Assembly (NCBI GenBank): GCA_033439295.1
Contig: JAVTLE010000005.1
Location: forward strand, 2,778,501-2,842,500
Origin: Deuterostichococcus epilithicus
Taxonomy: Eukaryota > Chlorophyta > Trebouxiophyceae > Prasiolales > Stichococcaceae
Length of the DNA: 64,000 nucleotides
Direction: 5' to 3'
The notes beneath the pieces are model-generated. The model was given only the letters and a program-made list of their open reading frames with translations, did no database searches and was not told the DNA's origin. Shown one piece after another: positions 24,128 to 37,100 of the stretch (positions within the stretch are counted from its first letter, which is position 1; each line of letters opens with the position of its first letter). The position numbers were made by a program, and so were the translations under genes.

Positions 24128-26486
24128 ATGTCCCACCCGGCCTCGCCGGATGAGCTGGCGCAGGCGCCGCCCTCAGCCCCACCGCCGGTGAGTGATTAGA
24201 CGACTCGGGCTGCTGCAGTCGTCTGCATGCTTGCCCCAATGCCAGCTTTTCTCATGAGGACATGGGGATGATCGATGGACCAAGGCACGATGACCTGGCA
24301 CTACAGGAGCAGCGCACCCGATGGTGGCAGAAGGTGGGGCAGAGCGTCAACATGGCGGGCGTCAACCTCTTCCTGCACGTGCGAGGGGTGAGCTGCTTTT
24401 GCACCCCTTGTAGACGCTGCAAAGCCGTTGTATCTTCCTCATGGTGACATGTGAGCCCTCAGACCCATGGGGCAACACCCGATCCCGGATCAGCGATCAT
24501 CAGCCGAGGCTGCACGACACGGCTGAGAGGCGACTCCATGGACGTCCAGGGTCACGAGGAGCTGGCGATCCCGCACGTGAGCGTGCCAGACATCCGGTGG
24601 GTGGATTGGCAGGCGGTGCGACGGGCGGGCTTCGAGGGCGCCGCGTTCGACAAGGACAACACCCTCACGCTGCCATACATCGAGAAGGTGGGGCGTGCAG
24701 CATGCATCGTCTCGTCGCAGCATGCATCGGATCTCTGCGAGGTGATTGGTAGTGTAGGAGCAGGGCTGCAGATCTCCTGGTGTTGGAAGGCCTCAGGGCG
24801 CGCTCCAGCAGCAGTTGTCTGGATCATGGTAGAGGTGTTCAAGGAGATGTCGAACCGCACAGTGCTGTCCCCCAGGTGCATCCGGAGCTGCAGAAGTCGC
24901 TGGAGGACTGCAAGAAGGCCTTTGACGGCAAAGTCTGCCTGTTCAGCAACTCGGCGGGACTGGAGCAGTTTGACCCAGAGGGTGCGCGCGTCGCGTCTTA
25001 TTTCCTGGAACCCAATGCAACCATGGTGTGAAATCGACCGGCCAGTGGCGCCACCGCCGTGCCCACCGCTGCATGAAGGTATCTGGCACCGTCAGCGCCA
25101 GGCCAGCGGACGGCCTGGTTCGGCCGTGCTGTCCCCGGTGTGCAGAGTGGCGTGCAGCCTTCGAAGCTGGGCTGGCCGTGCTTGCACTGGTGCTGAGAAA
25201 CGGAACACATGGCAGCGTTCCCATATTGGGACACGAAGCCCACCCGCATAGATTGTTGCAGGCAGGATGGCGGAGAAGCTGGAGGGCTGAGTTGGGCATG
25301 CTGGCGGTGGCATGTGCGAGTAGGGTCCTGGCAGCATGGTCACACACACTCGACTGGAGTGGCATCTGTGCTGCGTGTGTTCACAGGCAGGGTGGCGGAG
25401 AAGCTGGAGGCGGAGCTGGGCATCCCGGTGCTGCGGCACAGCGAGAAGAAGCCCGCCGGCGGCCCCGAGGACCTGGAGAGGCACTTTGGGTGCGCACCGA
25501 TCGCACTCGCATCGTCACTGCAGTCACTTCGACACCGGACCATGGCTCGCAAGGCCGGCGGGATGTCGGGCCTGATGGACGGAGGCGGGCTGCTGCCGTG
25601 CATGGCTCGTGGCCCCCCCGCGTGTGCTCACAACTCGCGGCGGCAGTCAGGCCAGGCCGCTGTCCCCGCACCTCGGCTGGCCTCTGACGCCCCAGCAACC
25701 TGCACCATGCCCACAGCATCAGGTTCCCTGGCTCTCTGTATCAGCTCTGTAGCAACCAACGTAATCCGAGACGCACGAGCCGCTCGACTGCGCAGGTGCA
25801 AGGCGGAGAGGCTGGTAATGGTGGGCGACCGGTACATGACGGACGTGGTGTTTGGCAACCGGCTGGGCATGATGACCATCCGGCCGGCGCCGCTCACCTG
25901 GGAGGGCGACCCCTCCACCGTGCGCATGGTGAGACGAATCGTTTCCACTAGTGCATTGGTGGAATGATGGTACAGCAGGCAGCGCTGTGCCATTTCGCTT
26001 GCAGCGGCACAGCTTCGCACACCCCAGTCCTGTGACATGCACCCTCGCTGAAGTTGATGCATCCGGAGAATCAGCCCAGCATCGGCTGGCCCCGATTTAC
26101 CAGACCTCATGATCATGGGCTTAACTCGACGAAACGACTGCTGTGACGCAGTCGAGGAGGATAGAGGAGCGATATGTGCGGCAGTGGACGAAGCGCGGCG
26201 TGCAGGTGAGCACATCACAACAGCTTATGGTTCAGCATGCCAACTGCATCTTTCTAGCCAGTTGAGCCAATTCGCAGCCGCCCAGCAACAGGAATGGGCT
26301 GACCTGCGGTGCGCCGCTGTTGACGACATACCGGCTGCCTCTGTGGCCATGACGAGCCCTGACGGTCTCTGTGGCGCCTGGCTGCAGGCGCCGAAGCATC
26401 GCCTGGTGCCGGACGCAGCGACGCTGGCCACCTTCGCCAGGAAGCCGCACGACGGCTTGCAGCAGAAAGAAGAGGCAAAGAAGTGA
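24128..26486 (+). CDS. PGPP1: Phosphatidylglycerophosphate phosphatase (GEP4/PGPP1-type HAD)
   Basis: Exons: 24128-24187, 24307-24387, 24550-24687, 24876-24981, 25387-25489, 25796-25928, 26152-26205, 26388-26486, all in phase. The enzyme dephosphorylates phosphatidylglycerophosphate to phosphatidylglycerol, the last step of PG synthesis in plastids and mitochondria. HAD motif I is AAFDKDNTLTLPY with both catalytic Asp residues; motif II is CLFSNSAGLEQ; motif III is the Lys in SEKKPAGGPEDLERHFG; motif IV is VMVGDRYMTDVVFGNRLG. The lead-in AIPHVSVPDIRWVDW matches plant PGPP1 and yeast Gep4. The N-terminus (MSHPASPDELAQAPP) is Ala/Pro-rich but not a clear transit peptide. An apparent extra copy of the fifth exon lies in intron 4. 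Confidence 0.92.
25258..25310 (+). pseudogene. Decayed duplicate of PGPP exon 5 inside intron 4
   Basis: Right after a GTTGCAG acceptor-like site, the segment from 25261 reads GCAGGATGGCGGAGAAGCTG, then a stretch ending TTGGGCAT, closely matching the start of true exon 5 at 25387. The copy carries a TGA in the frame of the real exon, so it cannot serve as a simple alternative exon. Spacing between the copies is about 124 bases. Confidence 0.7.
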
Positions 26487-26794
26487 ACGCATGGACGCTT
26501 GTTTAGCAAAGGAATGTTTAGCGCGTCTGAGAGGGGGGAAAGGGGGGGAGATATTGCCACATGATCTGGGTGTCGATGTGCTGGTTTGACGTGAAGTTTG
26601 GGCTTGCTTTGTGTGTTCCTACATCATGTCCGGCAACGATCTCATGGAACACTGAACCCGCTGCTCCGCTGCACACACCTATGTACACCTGCTTTTGATA
26701 CTTTGCCGTACCTCTTGCACACCAGCCGTGAAAATTAATCCCATGACGACTGCCACGTTCCTGGACTTGCACCGAGGGCGGCTGAACATCCCCA
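26487..26794. other. Convergent 3' intergenic region, PGPP / EDM2-like B
   Basis: About 310 bases or more, depending on which stop ends copy B. It includes a G-rich run at 26533-26549. Nothing coding seen. Confidence 0.4.
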
Positions 26795-29700
26795 TCACTG
26801 CCGCCTGCGTGGGTCTTGCGAGAGCGACGGCGGCATCGACGCGCTGCCCCGCAGCGCCGGCGCGGCGTGCCGAGCATCGCACCCAGGCTGCAGCGACGCA
26901 CTACCGCGCAGCGGCTGCGGCGCCCACCCATTGCCGGCAGGAGGCAGGCCACCGCCGCCAGGCCACGCCGCCGTCATCGTCTGCTGCCCGGCGGCTGCAA
27001 AGTCGCCGCTGAAGCCGCCGTCACCGTCATACAGCCCAGGCGGCTGGATGGGCATGAGGGTGCCATGGGGGCGGACCGGCGGCGCTGAGAGGATGGACAC
27101 CACGTGGTATCGGCCCCGTCATGGAAGCTTTTGCGGGCGCAATCCTGGCGCACGAGGATGCGCAGCGGCGGCGCCACCTGGGGGATCAGAAAATGAGGTG
27201 TCTGTGGTGACGATTGGCAGTGCCTTTTGGCACAAAAGGACCGAATGCCCAACGCAAAATTGCATTTATGTGCACTAAGATGGGGCTCGTGCACTGGATT
27301 TGAATACAAACTAAGAGCAGTGCACTGGACTAGGTACCTCTGCAAGGCTGATTTTTGACAGCAATCGAATGAACGACGTTGAGTCCCTGGCAGGCCGAAA
27401 GGTCGCCACGAACCCATGCTGCGTGATCATAGCAGTACCTTGACGTCTCACTGATGCACAAGCTGGAGCGCAGTGTGAGAGCGCGCCTTGTTCCAGGAGG
27501 CCTGCTCGGTGCCAGGCACGAAGAACACCCGGTCCGCCGTGATGGTACGGTTCTCGTACACGCACAGGTAGCCGTCGGGCACTGCGCAGCGGTCAAAGGG
27601 GGGTGGCTCTTGGATCCAGAAAGGACCATGCGACGTTTTCAAGCGGCGGGTCCGGTTTAAGGAGCAGTAGCCAGTCGACCGCAAAGGGGCTTGAGGCGGG
27701 CAGGGGTCTGCCTGAGCTGGTGTACATGAGCGCTACCCACTTGCTTGGCAGCAGCGAGACACAGCTCATCAAATGAATTCTCATGGAGCACATCAGATGC
27801 AGCATGCATGACTGTTCTGCCCTACAGGCGAACTGTGCCATCTCAGCACGGAGCGTGCTTGCATAGGATAAGCAAAGTGAACCACACCAATTGTCTCCGG
27901 CGGTGCCAGCACCACCAGGACGCGCGGGTTGAACTTTGCCGCATGCATCACAAACTGCATCCGGGAAAGCAGGCACCTCAGCGTCTGCACGTTCCGCACG
28001 ATTCTGTGCACGGCGTCAGAATTCCTTCAATGTTGCAAAGCAATGTTCAGTCTTCTCATCGGCTGAAGAGGATGAGCGTGCGGTGACCTTGTTGGCGAGG
28101 GCGCCCCTGACGCCAAACTGCGTGGCAATAGAGCGTCGTGTCAACTGTGCAGCTCGTTCCTGGCAGCGCAGCAGGACGGGCACCTTGCCTTGCACAGGTG
28201 CATGTACACGATTTGCACAGGTTCTCATGTCGAGCACGCGAATGTGAGGCAGGCCGATCCAAGAGCTCCAGATGGGACCAGAAAGGGCAGCCTCACTGGC
28301 GGATTGAGGCCGATCACCAGCCGGTCGCCGTGCGGCAGCTCCCCTGCAAATGACACGAACATGCAGCCTCTGGTTCAGCGCTTATTGATCAAGCACGTCT
28401 GTGCCATCCGCCATTGCTTCACAACTACAAATTAGACAGTGGCAACAGTGTGTTCTGACCCGTGTGTTGCAGCGCACCTGGCTGCACTTGGAACCAGTTG
28501 CGGCACTCGAAGTCCGTCAGGTCCCGGGCGGTGAAGATATCGAAGGCACGCCCAAAGACGTGGATGCCATTGGCGGCAGCAAATTCCTGCGATCGTAGTT
28601 CACGACTCCGCTCCAGCGAGGGTCCATCGAACAGGCACTATCCGAACACCCGCAGCAACGGTCTGAGGCGGCTGCTGATGTCTAAGAGGAGCAGGGCAGG
28701 GGGCGCCACCTGGCGCGCACCTTGACGATCGGCACGAATGCGTTTTCTCCGCAGCTGAAATCCACGATCACCTGCAGCAGCATCGGGGCGAACGTTTCCA
28801 GCGTGCGTAAATGATCTATCAAGCAAGCGCGGACATGTATTGGCGGTGTCTCATGTTGAGCGCTGCTCAGCCTGATGCGCAATGACAGTCATGCGTGTGC
28901 GTCATCTGGCCCTCGCCTCGTGCTGTGCGCAGCCAGGAGAACCAACAAGGTACTCACGTCGTTCGGTCGCAGGGCGTGCTCCAGCACGTTGGCGATCTGG
29001 CGCAGCAGCCGTTTGCTGGAGAAGTGGCGGCCATAGGACGAGTAGCGGTTGCCGTGCAGGAACGGCGCAAGCATGATATGTAAGTCCTCGCTGATCCTGC
29101 GGGCGTCGGTGCAGTGACCATGCATTTGCAGTTCGGGCTGTGCGCTGCAACATGCTGAGGCTCACAGGCATGCATGCACCTGGCGCTCGCACCTCGGCAG
29201 CTGTGGGCTGTGCCAGCATATCAGAGGGCGACTAAGTTCAGGGCGGCATGCATGAGCTCGCAGAGAGCATGCCTGACAATCCGCGGCAGCAGATGCTAAA
29301 ACCCACTGCAGGGCCGGAGCTGAGAGCTGATGTGAAACTTGACAGACCTGTGCATGTCGTTCAGCGTGTGGCGGTCCAGCAGCAGGCCGGCCTGTTGGGG
29401 CCTGCGCTCCGCCGATTCCACCGCCTTCTGCAGCGCATCCAGCTTGGACTGCAGCGAAGATGAAAGCAGGTTCACAGATCCATCACTACTTTGCGAGTGC
29501 AACGTTGCTGCACGCATTCAGCCAGGGTTGCTCCTGCGTGGACACATGCCATGCTGGCGCTGCCTCACTGCCCGCAGCCATCCATACCACAGTGTTGTCG
29601 TGGCATGGCCTTCGCCAGCGTCGCCAGCTAGGTGTGCACCGCGTCATGGGTCCACCTTCCACCCTGTGCAGAGGCACAGCGGGTGTCGGGGGCGTGACGT

Positions 29701-32700
29701 GCCTGCATGACGGTCCGCTTGGCGATGGCTTCGTAGCCCTCGATGATGCGGACAGAGCGCTGCACGTCCGGGACGCTGATAGTATGGGAGGCCGCCTCGA
29801 TGTAGCTTTGATCTGCCGCTGCACCGCCCCCGCGTCGGCGCTGAGGTCCTCGCCCTCCCAGACTGCGCGTGCAGCCCTCACAGCGGGCTTGAGTGAAGAT
29901 GATCCGCGTTCACCGGATGAGCAGCGCTGGCCAGCCAAAGCGACGTTGTGCTGTGCCACCTCGACATCATGCTCGGTGGGAGATGCCTGCGGAAAGGTCA
30001 TCAGTGACACCAGACAGAGGACTGCAGTAGCCTCACCGTCCAGCTCGCCCTCCTCGGAAACGAGGCACTGCCACACCGGCGCTGCAGGAGGGCCGCTCTG
30101 CGAGCTGTCTGCTCTGGCCAGCGCCACTTCAGACGGCGGCAGCGGCGACGGCGGCGGCTGGACCGAGATCAGCCCCGTCGGCGGGGCTGAGACCAACAAC
30201 CTGCCGGCCGCCTCGCTGCTGGCGCCGTCCTCCGCCTTTGACGCCCGTGGCAGCGGCTCGGCTGCCGCCGCTGCGGGCAGCGCAGCCGATGCCGAGCCGC
30301 CAGGGCGCTGCGGCGCCACCGTAGCAGCAGATTCTAGCTTCACAGCTGGCAGATGGCCGGGTTCCTGCACGAGCTGCGGCAGCGGTGGCAGCGGCGCAGG
30401 GAATCCTGCCGGGGACGGCTGCTGGGTCTCCCCTGCAGACGTCTCGCTGGAGGCGGCCAAGTGGACAGAGTCTTCTCCGCTGAGCTGCAGAGCTTCCTGT
30501 GCCATGGCCTGCGGCTTGCTGATCGGGGGCGGCAGCTTGATGCGCAGCAGGCCAATGGTCGACTGCGCGCCCGCCGCCGGTGCCGCAGGTGTCGAGGCAG
30601 CAGACGCCGTGCCATCAGCTGCTGCTGCCGACGCGTGCTGCGCGGATGCGGCGGGCTCGCCTGCCTGCGCGGCTTCCGTAATGGCCGCCTGCAGGCGGCG
30701 AACCAGCGACGAGGTTTCCGCAGACGCCGCTGGCGCAGCGTCGTGCCCGGCTGTGGCGCGGCCTGCCAGGGCTTTGGGCGCCGCCTCGGGCGGTGACGAG
30801 TCTGCCGCCGCGGCTTGTCTGCTGGGGCCCGAGCTGGAGCGGCCCTGCGGCCCGACCGCGGTGCTGGCCACGCCACCGCCGGCGTGCAGTGCGAGCAGCC
30901 CGGCTGCAGGCGATGTCGTAGATGGGCTGGCACTGGAGGCTGCGGCCGCCAACGCCGAGCGCTGCAGCTGCTGACGCGCCGGCGTACGCTGCAGCGGCTG
31001 TTGCTGCTGGTCTGCTGGAGTCTGGCCGGATACTGCCAGCTCTGACACCCGGTGCTGCCGCATCTGTCGAGCTGTCTCTTGCTTGTCTGCTGCAGTCTCC
31101 TGCTTCACTGATGCAGGCCCAGGGAGTGGCTGGGGGCGGGCTTGAGTGACTGCCGACACAGATGGCATGCTGTCCTCCGGCTCGCTCGCAAGCGACGGAG
31201 CTGCTGCTGCCGAGGCCGAAGCTGACTGCCGCTGTCGAGCAGGTCTGGTGCTAGCCTGTGCGTCGGCTGCGGGTGCTGTCCGAGCTCGCGCCGTCTAGCG
31301 TCGTGACACAGCAGGTCGTCATGCTCGGCTGCTCGGAAATTATTTGTGGCCCAATTGTACCAGCTAAGATCCTGCACAGTGGAGCATGCGGCCTAACAGC
31401 GGCCACACGCATTCAAGAGTGCGGGCATTGGCAGCAGTCGCCGCTTGAAATCATTGCGAAAGCAGCAGCGTGAGACATGAGCACCTGCAGAATATTGGCT
31501 GATGACGGCAGGCCTGGGTGCTTTTCCGCATACCTGTGTGACGTAGGTGACTGTGTCTCAACCCAATTATCAGAAGCATTCTAATCTCTGTTGCACTGCA
31601 TCCAGCTGCCAATGCATGCACACACAGGAGTGCACCCAGTAAAACCTTGCACATACGCCAGGGCGGCGTGCAGCAGCACAGCATGCCCAGCACCTGTGGC
31701 GCCAGGAGCGTAGCAGGCGTTCCGAGAACAGCGGCGCGGTGGCGGGCCGCATATCGAAGTCGTGCTTGAAGTGGTGCTTGCGGCAGAAGATGACCGACTG
31801 CGCCACCTCCGAGTCCGGCTGCAGGCGCCCTGATTGAGTCAACAGCAGGACGAGATGGTCACCAGCACTCAGTACAAGGTACATATGCAAGGCAGGTTTG
31901 ACAAAGGCTCGCCATCTCCCATAATGTGCACCCTCTGCTGCGAAGGGGGTGCTCGACGAGAGCTGCAGCCGCACCCGCGACGTCGCGCTTGGCCAGCCAC
32001 ACCCGGCGGGGACGGCTGTGCTCGTCGCCCAGCTCGCCTGGGATACACTTCACGTGGAAGGCCTTGGTGCACAGGCGGCAGGTCACCAGCTCGTCCATTG
32101 TGCCCGCCTGGCCGGGCGCCCCACCGCAGCGCTTGCACTCGTGCAGCGGGCTGCGGGAGAGGACGCAAGCAGCAGGTCAGCTGTGGCAGAAGAGAGATAT
32201 CTCCAGAGGCAGCAGCAATGCTGACATACGGGAGGACCGCTGCTGTCCACTTCACATACTGGAAGTGGCGGACGGAGCACAGGAGAAACATACGTGTTCT
32301 GTGCGAGAAGTCGACGAGGCCGCGCACCAGATGAGGGCGTCCATGGCATCCCGCTTCAGCTTGAGACATCTGGGATGGTAGAAACGGCCACAGGACGCCA
32401 CTGCGCACCTGCCCACAGCGCATGAGGTTCTCAAACTTATGAGGTCCGTGGTTCTATGCTCACTCACAGCGTAAGCCTGATCTTTGTGACATTTTGAACA
32501 AGCTGGCCATTGCAGCTGGATATCAAAGGCTTATTGAGAAAACATGATTCTCTGCTTTGACATTTGAAGGACAAGACTGGATGGCAGGTTGTGAAGCCGC
32601 CAGCGTCTGCAATCGTAGGACGCACTGGAACACCACGGGCTCGGCGTCGCCGTCGGCGGCGGCGGCCGTGCCCTCCTTCCGGCAGACGAAGCACTGGTGC

Positions 32701-33414
32701 CGGCCCGACAGGCACGCTGGACAGGTGAAGGGATCAACCGTGTTGTCCTTCAGCGTCTGCAGCAGGTCCTGCACAGCACCGGCGGCATGAGCAGGTTACG
32801 CGGCCGTCACATCGTGAATGGGTGGTTGCACGCCAGGACCGTGACCGTGCGGCATGCGTGCGAGGTCTTCCTCAGATCTTCTCGGATCTGGCTCCGAGGT
32901 GTGTTCACGAGCACTGCAGGGGGGATCGCATCGGAAGCAGCAATGCTATGCATGCAGGAGTGGCATCGCCCACAGCTTCCAACAAGAATGCTGCGCGACA
33001 CCGCACGCTATGAACTTGTGCGCTATCAGAACATCTTTTGGATTCTGCATCCTACCTCTGGAATGGACAGCACATTGCACCCCGAGTCCCCGCCTGTGTG
33101 GAAGCTCCGCATGCAGCCGCCGTCGCACATGAGCAGTTCCCCTGCGGCAAGCAATATCATGCACCAGTGACCAGAGCGGCAGCGTCACCTGGCAGCAACC
33201 TGCCTGTCACCTTCATTTCACCTGCCAAGCTGTGTATGGTAAGCCCACCTCCGTCGTCGCAGGCTGCGCAGAGCAGCTCGTTTGCCCTTTCGTCCAGGTC
33301 ATCTCCACTCGACCCGTCGTCGTCCGAGCATGCACCTATGCTCACGCCTGCGTCCGCCTCTGTCATCTCGATGTCTTGAGTGAAGGTCAACGCCAGGCTC
33401 TCCTCCATCTGCAT
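26795..33414 (-). CDS. EDM2: EDM2-like PHD-finger / methyltransferase-like protein, copy B
   Basis: Paralogue of copy A on the same strand. Exons (minus): 33249-33414 (start MQMEESLALT, DERANELLCAACDDGG), 33056-33141 (GELLMCDGGCMRSFHTGG), about 32622-32768 (CPACLSGRHQCFVCRKEG), 32328-32400 (VASCGRFYHPRCL), 31975-32150 (CPLHECKRCGG, CRLCTKAFHVKCIPG), 31694-31829 (SVIFCRKHHFKHDF), a long disordered linker exon 30037 to about 31150, 29703-29812, 29348-29448, 28958-29096 (LAPFLHGNRYSSYGRHFSSK), 28721-28771 (VIVDFSCGENAFVPIVK), 28478-28586, 28297-28343 (GLNPP), 28088-28117 (FGVRGALANK), 27888-27954, a block near 27480-27620 (TADRVFFVPGTEQASWNK) and one starting at 27177 (VAPPLRILVRQDC). The C-terminus is short and unresolved (stop at 26795 or 26974), without the knuckles of copy A. 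The exon near 32622 lacks a clean donor in the expected phase. Confidence 0.84.
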
Positions 33415-34122
33415 GCAGATAGTGCTTCGGTATTGGATGCGCTGGTATGTGTGCTGGCCGCGGCGAATTTGATCCGGATTGGACGACTTCTGCGGAGTGT
33501 TTCAGTGTCTGACGAAGAGTACTGAATATCGTATCAGCACGCACACTTCATCGATGCTATTTGAGATATATGCAAGAGTCTGCCGTCAGTCCAGCAACTG
33601 GGATGCACCACATGCATTCACTTGCCGCTACAAGCGCTTTTCCCTTGGCAACGGGCATCACGAACTTCCGTTAATTGACCAGAGTTCTGTTTGCAGAGCT
33701 GTTCGAGGGGCTTCACGCGGACGTCGGCAACATCGAGATGTGCACACCGCTTGCAACCATTTCAACGCGCACCTTTCTCGAGCGCGCTGACGACACAAAG
33801 CAGAAAGCAATCTGGGATAACGAAGGCGAAGCTGACTGAAGATCAAGTGAGCGGCTCTGGCTTTCGCGAGTCTGGGTACAAGGCTAGTCTGGGACGAGAA
33901 GAAAGATGGTCGTTTCACTGCAGGGCGGCTTGTGCAGCTTACGAGATTGCAAATTGCAACTGCTACAGTCGTCGCATCTCTTGCAGTCTTGCTCGTTAGG
34001 CCATTTCTTGCATTGTCTGCATGGGTTTGACGGATACGAATCCTGTCACCTTGTGCTGGTCGCTGAGTCAGTTTCGCCGCACCCTGGCTGTGTCAGCCCA
34101 TGAGTCCGTCGCAGAGACGAAA
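33415..34122. promoter_or_regulatory. Divergent intergenic region, EDM2-like B / ZC3H3
   Basis: About 700 bases between start codons pointing apart. An in-frame ATG at 34021 could extend the ZC3H3 protein upstream. No other coding similarity. Confidence 0.4.
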
Positions 34123-37100
34123 ATGGCGTCACAAAAGCCAAGGCGCCCCAGGAGCAAGACATGGGTTCGAAGCGGCGATGATGCCATCCCGGCAGTGAGC
34201 GGCCCCGGCAAGCGCGTTTGGACACGGACGGAGGCTACTCTTCCTCCTGGACCTGCGTCAGCTAGGCAGCTTGCTGCAGCCCCATATAGTCTTCCAGCGC
34301 CTTCGGTGCCGGCGCAGCGGCCTCTGTCTCCCGCCGCTGGCGTTCTTCACGCGAACGACCAGCTACGACAGGCGGGCTTTGGCCAAGCAGGCGCTCGCGC
34401 AGCCACCAGCGGACCTCCGCAGCCAAGCTTCCGCTCACAGCAGCAGCAGCAGTACGTGCGCAAGAAGCCAAACCAGCTGACGCTCAACGCTTCTGGACGA
34501 CAGCCGCCCTCTACAGTTGCGGTGCTGGCCAATGCTCCCACCGCAGCGCCAACGCGAACAAGTGGGAACAATGCTGCAGCAGCTGCACCATTGGCAGCCC
34601 CCTGGTCGCCGCCGCAATGTGCGCAGGCGGGCAGCAGGCCCGAGCTGCATCCTCGGCAGGCGCTGCAGCAGCAGCTGGCCGAGCGGGCCGCCGCGCTCGC
34701 TGGCAAGCCGTCAAAGGGGCGGGCGCCCCCGCGCGCTGCGTCAGTTGCTCTGGCATCTTCCGCGCCTGGGCACCAGCACAGCAGGCCAGCTGCCGTGCAG
34801 GTCGTCCGTGCTGCGAAGGCCAGCAAACGCTGGTTCAGGCCAGATGGCAGTGCACCGGGGGCAAACGGCAGTCCAGCGGCGTCCCAGAAGGCGGCTAGTG
34901 CAGCCGCAGCGGGCGCTGCGGCGAGAGGCGGCCCTGGAGCGGCAGCCAGCACTCCACAGCAGCAGCGCGCAGGCGGCTCAGGCCCTGCATCGGCGTCTGA
35001 GGGCTTGCCTGGCAGCGCGTACAGGCCGCTGCTGCCGGCCTGGGCCCGCGGCAGGGTTGGCAGCAGGGCACGCGGCGGCGGCGGCCCAGCAGTTGGCAGC
35101 TTCAGCACGCCAGGCAGCGCTCGCCGCAGAACCGCTGGCCTCTGTGCCCAGCTGCAGCGGGCGGCCCGCACCTGGCAGCGTACAGGCAGCGCGGACGGCG
35201 GCGCCATGGCCAGCGCGGCTCTGCCGGCAGCCGAGCAGCGGGCTGCAAAGGTCTGGCGGCGCGGCGACGGCATGGCGCCGGCAGCAGGCACGCCCAAACT
35301 CGCGCGATTCCTGCCGGCGGTCGCCGCGCAGACGCGCGTTGCGGATGCAGCATCTCGCTCTGCCGCGACGGCAGCAAATGGGCGACCCGCGGGGCGCGTG
35401 CCATCTCGGCCCGGCAGGCAGGCGGCCTCGCCCGCAAAGCGGGTGGGCGGGGCGGTTGCGCAGCGGCCAGCGAAGCTGCAGCGCATCGGCGACCACATGT
35501 ACAGGGTCGGCGGCGTTAAGGGCGGCGGAACAACCCTGCAGCGGCAGCCTCACACCCCTGCTCCGGTGGTCAGCACGCCCTCGCAAGTGCAACAGCAGGT
35601 CCGTCCGGCCCGGGGTTGCCGCGGGTCAATTCGATGCCTTGGCTTTTGCCGTAAATGGCTGCATCATTCGCCTGTCTGTGCAAAGCGGGTTGCAACGGAC
35701 CGAGCCAGGATGTAGCGATTGACAACAGGCCAGCGGGCACAAGTCTTTACAAACCTGCCCAGAGCCCCTGTTCTCGACATGACATGACCTGGCGCAGGTC
35801 AGCACGAAGAAGGCGCTGCGGTATTCTGTGCGTGGCAAGCACCGGCGCGTGCTGGTGAGGCGGCTGGGCGGCGCGGCGGATCCGCCAGGCACGCCGGTGG
35901 CTGGCAGCGCACGGAAGCGCAGGCTGCGGCTGGGCCTCGGAGGCATGCTGGCAGCTGCCGGCGCCGGCAGCGGCCTCAGAAAGCGCATGATAGGCGGGCG
36001 GCTCGGCGGCAAGCCGCGCGCCAAGGCCCCCAAACTGCCGCCGCAGATCTATTGCACGGAATTTTGCAGGTGTGTCCCAGAAGTTGTGCCCATTTTTCCT
36101 GGTGGTGCTGCCTTGACGACCCCAGACAGTCTGCCATCATCGTGCCCATCGGTGTCTGGACAGCTGCTGGCAGGCTTCCGATGCAGACCGACATGTTTCA
36201 TCAAGCGAAGCGCATTGATTCACTGAGTAGCAGAGACCACACCGTGGACCAGAGTTCATTCCAGCGATGCGCACTGATCTGAAACGCTGCGTGTGTCCAG
36301 GTCGGGGCGGTGCAAGGGGCGGCAGCAGTGCAGGTATTTGCACGACAGCAGCAAGGTGGCAGTCTGCCCCAAGTGGCTGCAGGGCCGCTGCGCCGATGAC
36401 GCGTGCCCGCTGCAGCACCAGCTGCACCCGGAGCTCATGCCCGTGTGCTCCTTCTTCCTCCAGGTCTGTGGTCTTGATAGTTTCCAACAGATGCTGCAAT
36501 GCCGCAGTCGCATGCAAGCATGTGGCCTTGGGCGGCTTTCGGCTGCAGCCATCATCGCCTCGTGCTTGAGTTGCGGCCGCCCTTGGCACGGCTGCAGAAG
36601 TGCTCACGGTCGTGCTCATGGCTCAGCGCAAGAGACGACCGTTTGGACCCCTGATTGACAGCGCTCGCCATCGAGAGCAGAGACTCTGCCTATGGTAATG
36701 TTCGATCTTCTCCATCAATTGCATATGTGCAGGGCGCATGCAGCAAGGCCGACTGCCCGTACCTGCACGTGAACCTGGAGCCGGACGCGCGCGTGTGCGA
36801 GGCCTTCCTGCGGGGGTGGTGCCCCGACGGCGGCGCCTGCCGCCACAAGCACCTCACGCCCGACATGGTGCGCCGGCTGCGCCGCGGGCGCACGCTGCAG
36901 CCCGGCGGCGGTGGCAAGGTGGGGCTCTTACCTTGGCAGGCTTCCACCCTTGGCAACCTCTTGGTCCCTGCATTCCATTGTCTTCTGCTCTAGTCGTGTC
37001 CTTCAAAACTGGCGCAGTATTGTGCACGACGACCTGTTGCAGATCACTTGATCTCGAGCTTGTCGAGGGGCGAGACATGGTGCTGCTGCATTGGGTGCTC

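Noticed and set aside
29460-30974. Plus-strand open frame of 504 codons
   Set aside because: It is the antisense of the low-complexity linker exon of EDM2-like B and shows only Ala/Ser/Gly runs.
34347-35498. Long minus-strand open frame of 383 codons
   Set aside because: It lies opposite the first ZC3H3 exon; the Ala/Arg/Pro-rich product is what a GC-rich antisense frame gives, and it has no family match.
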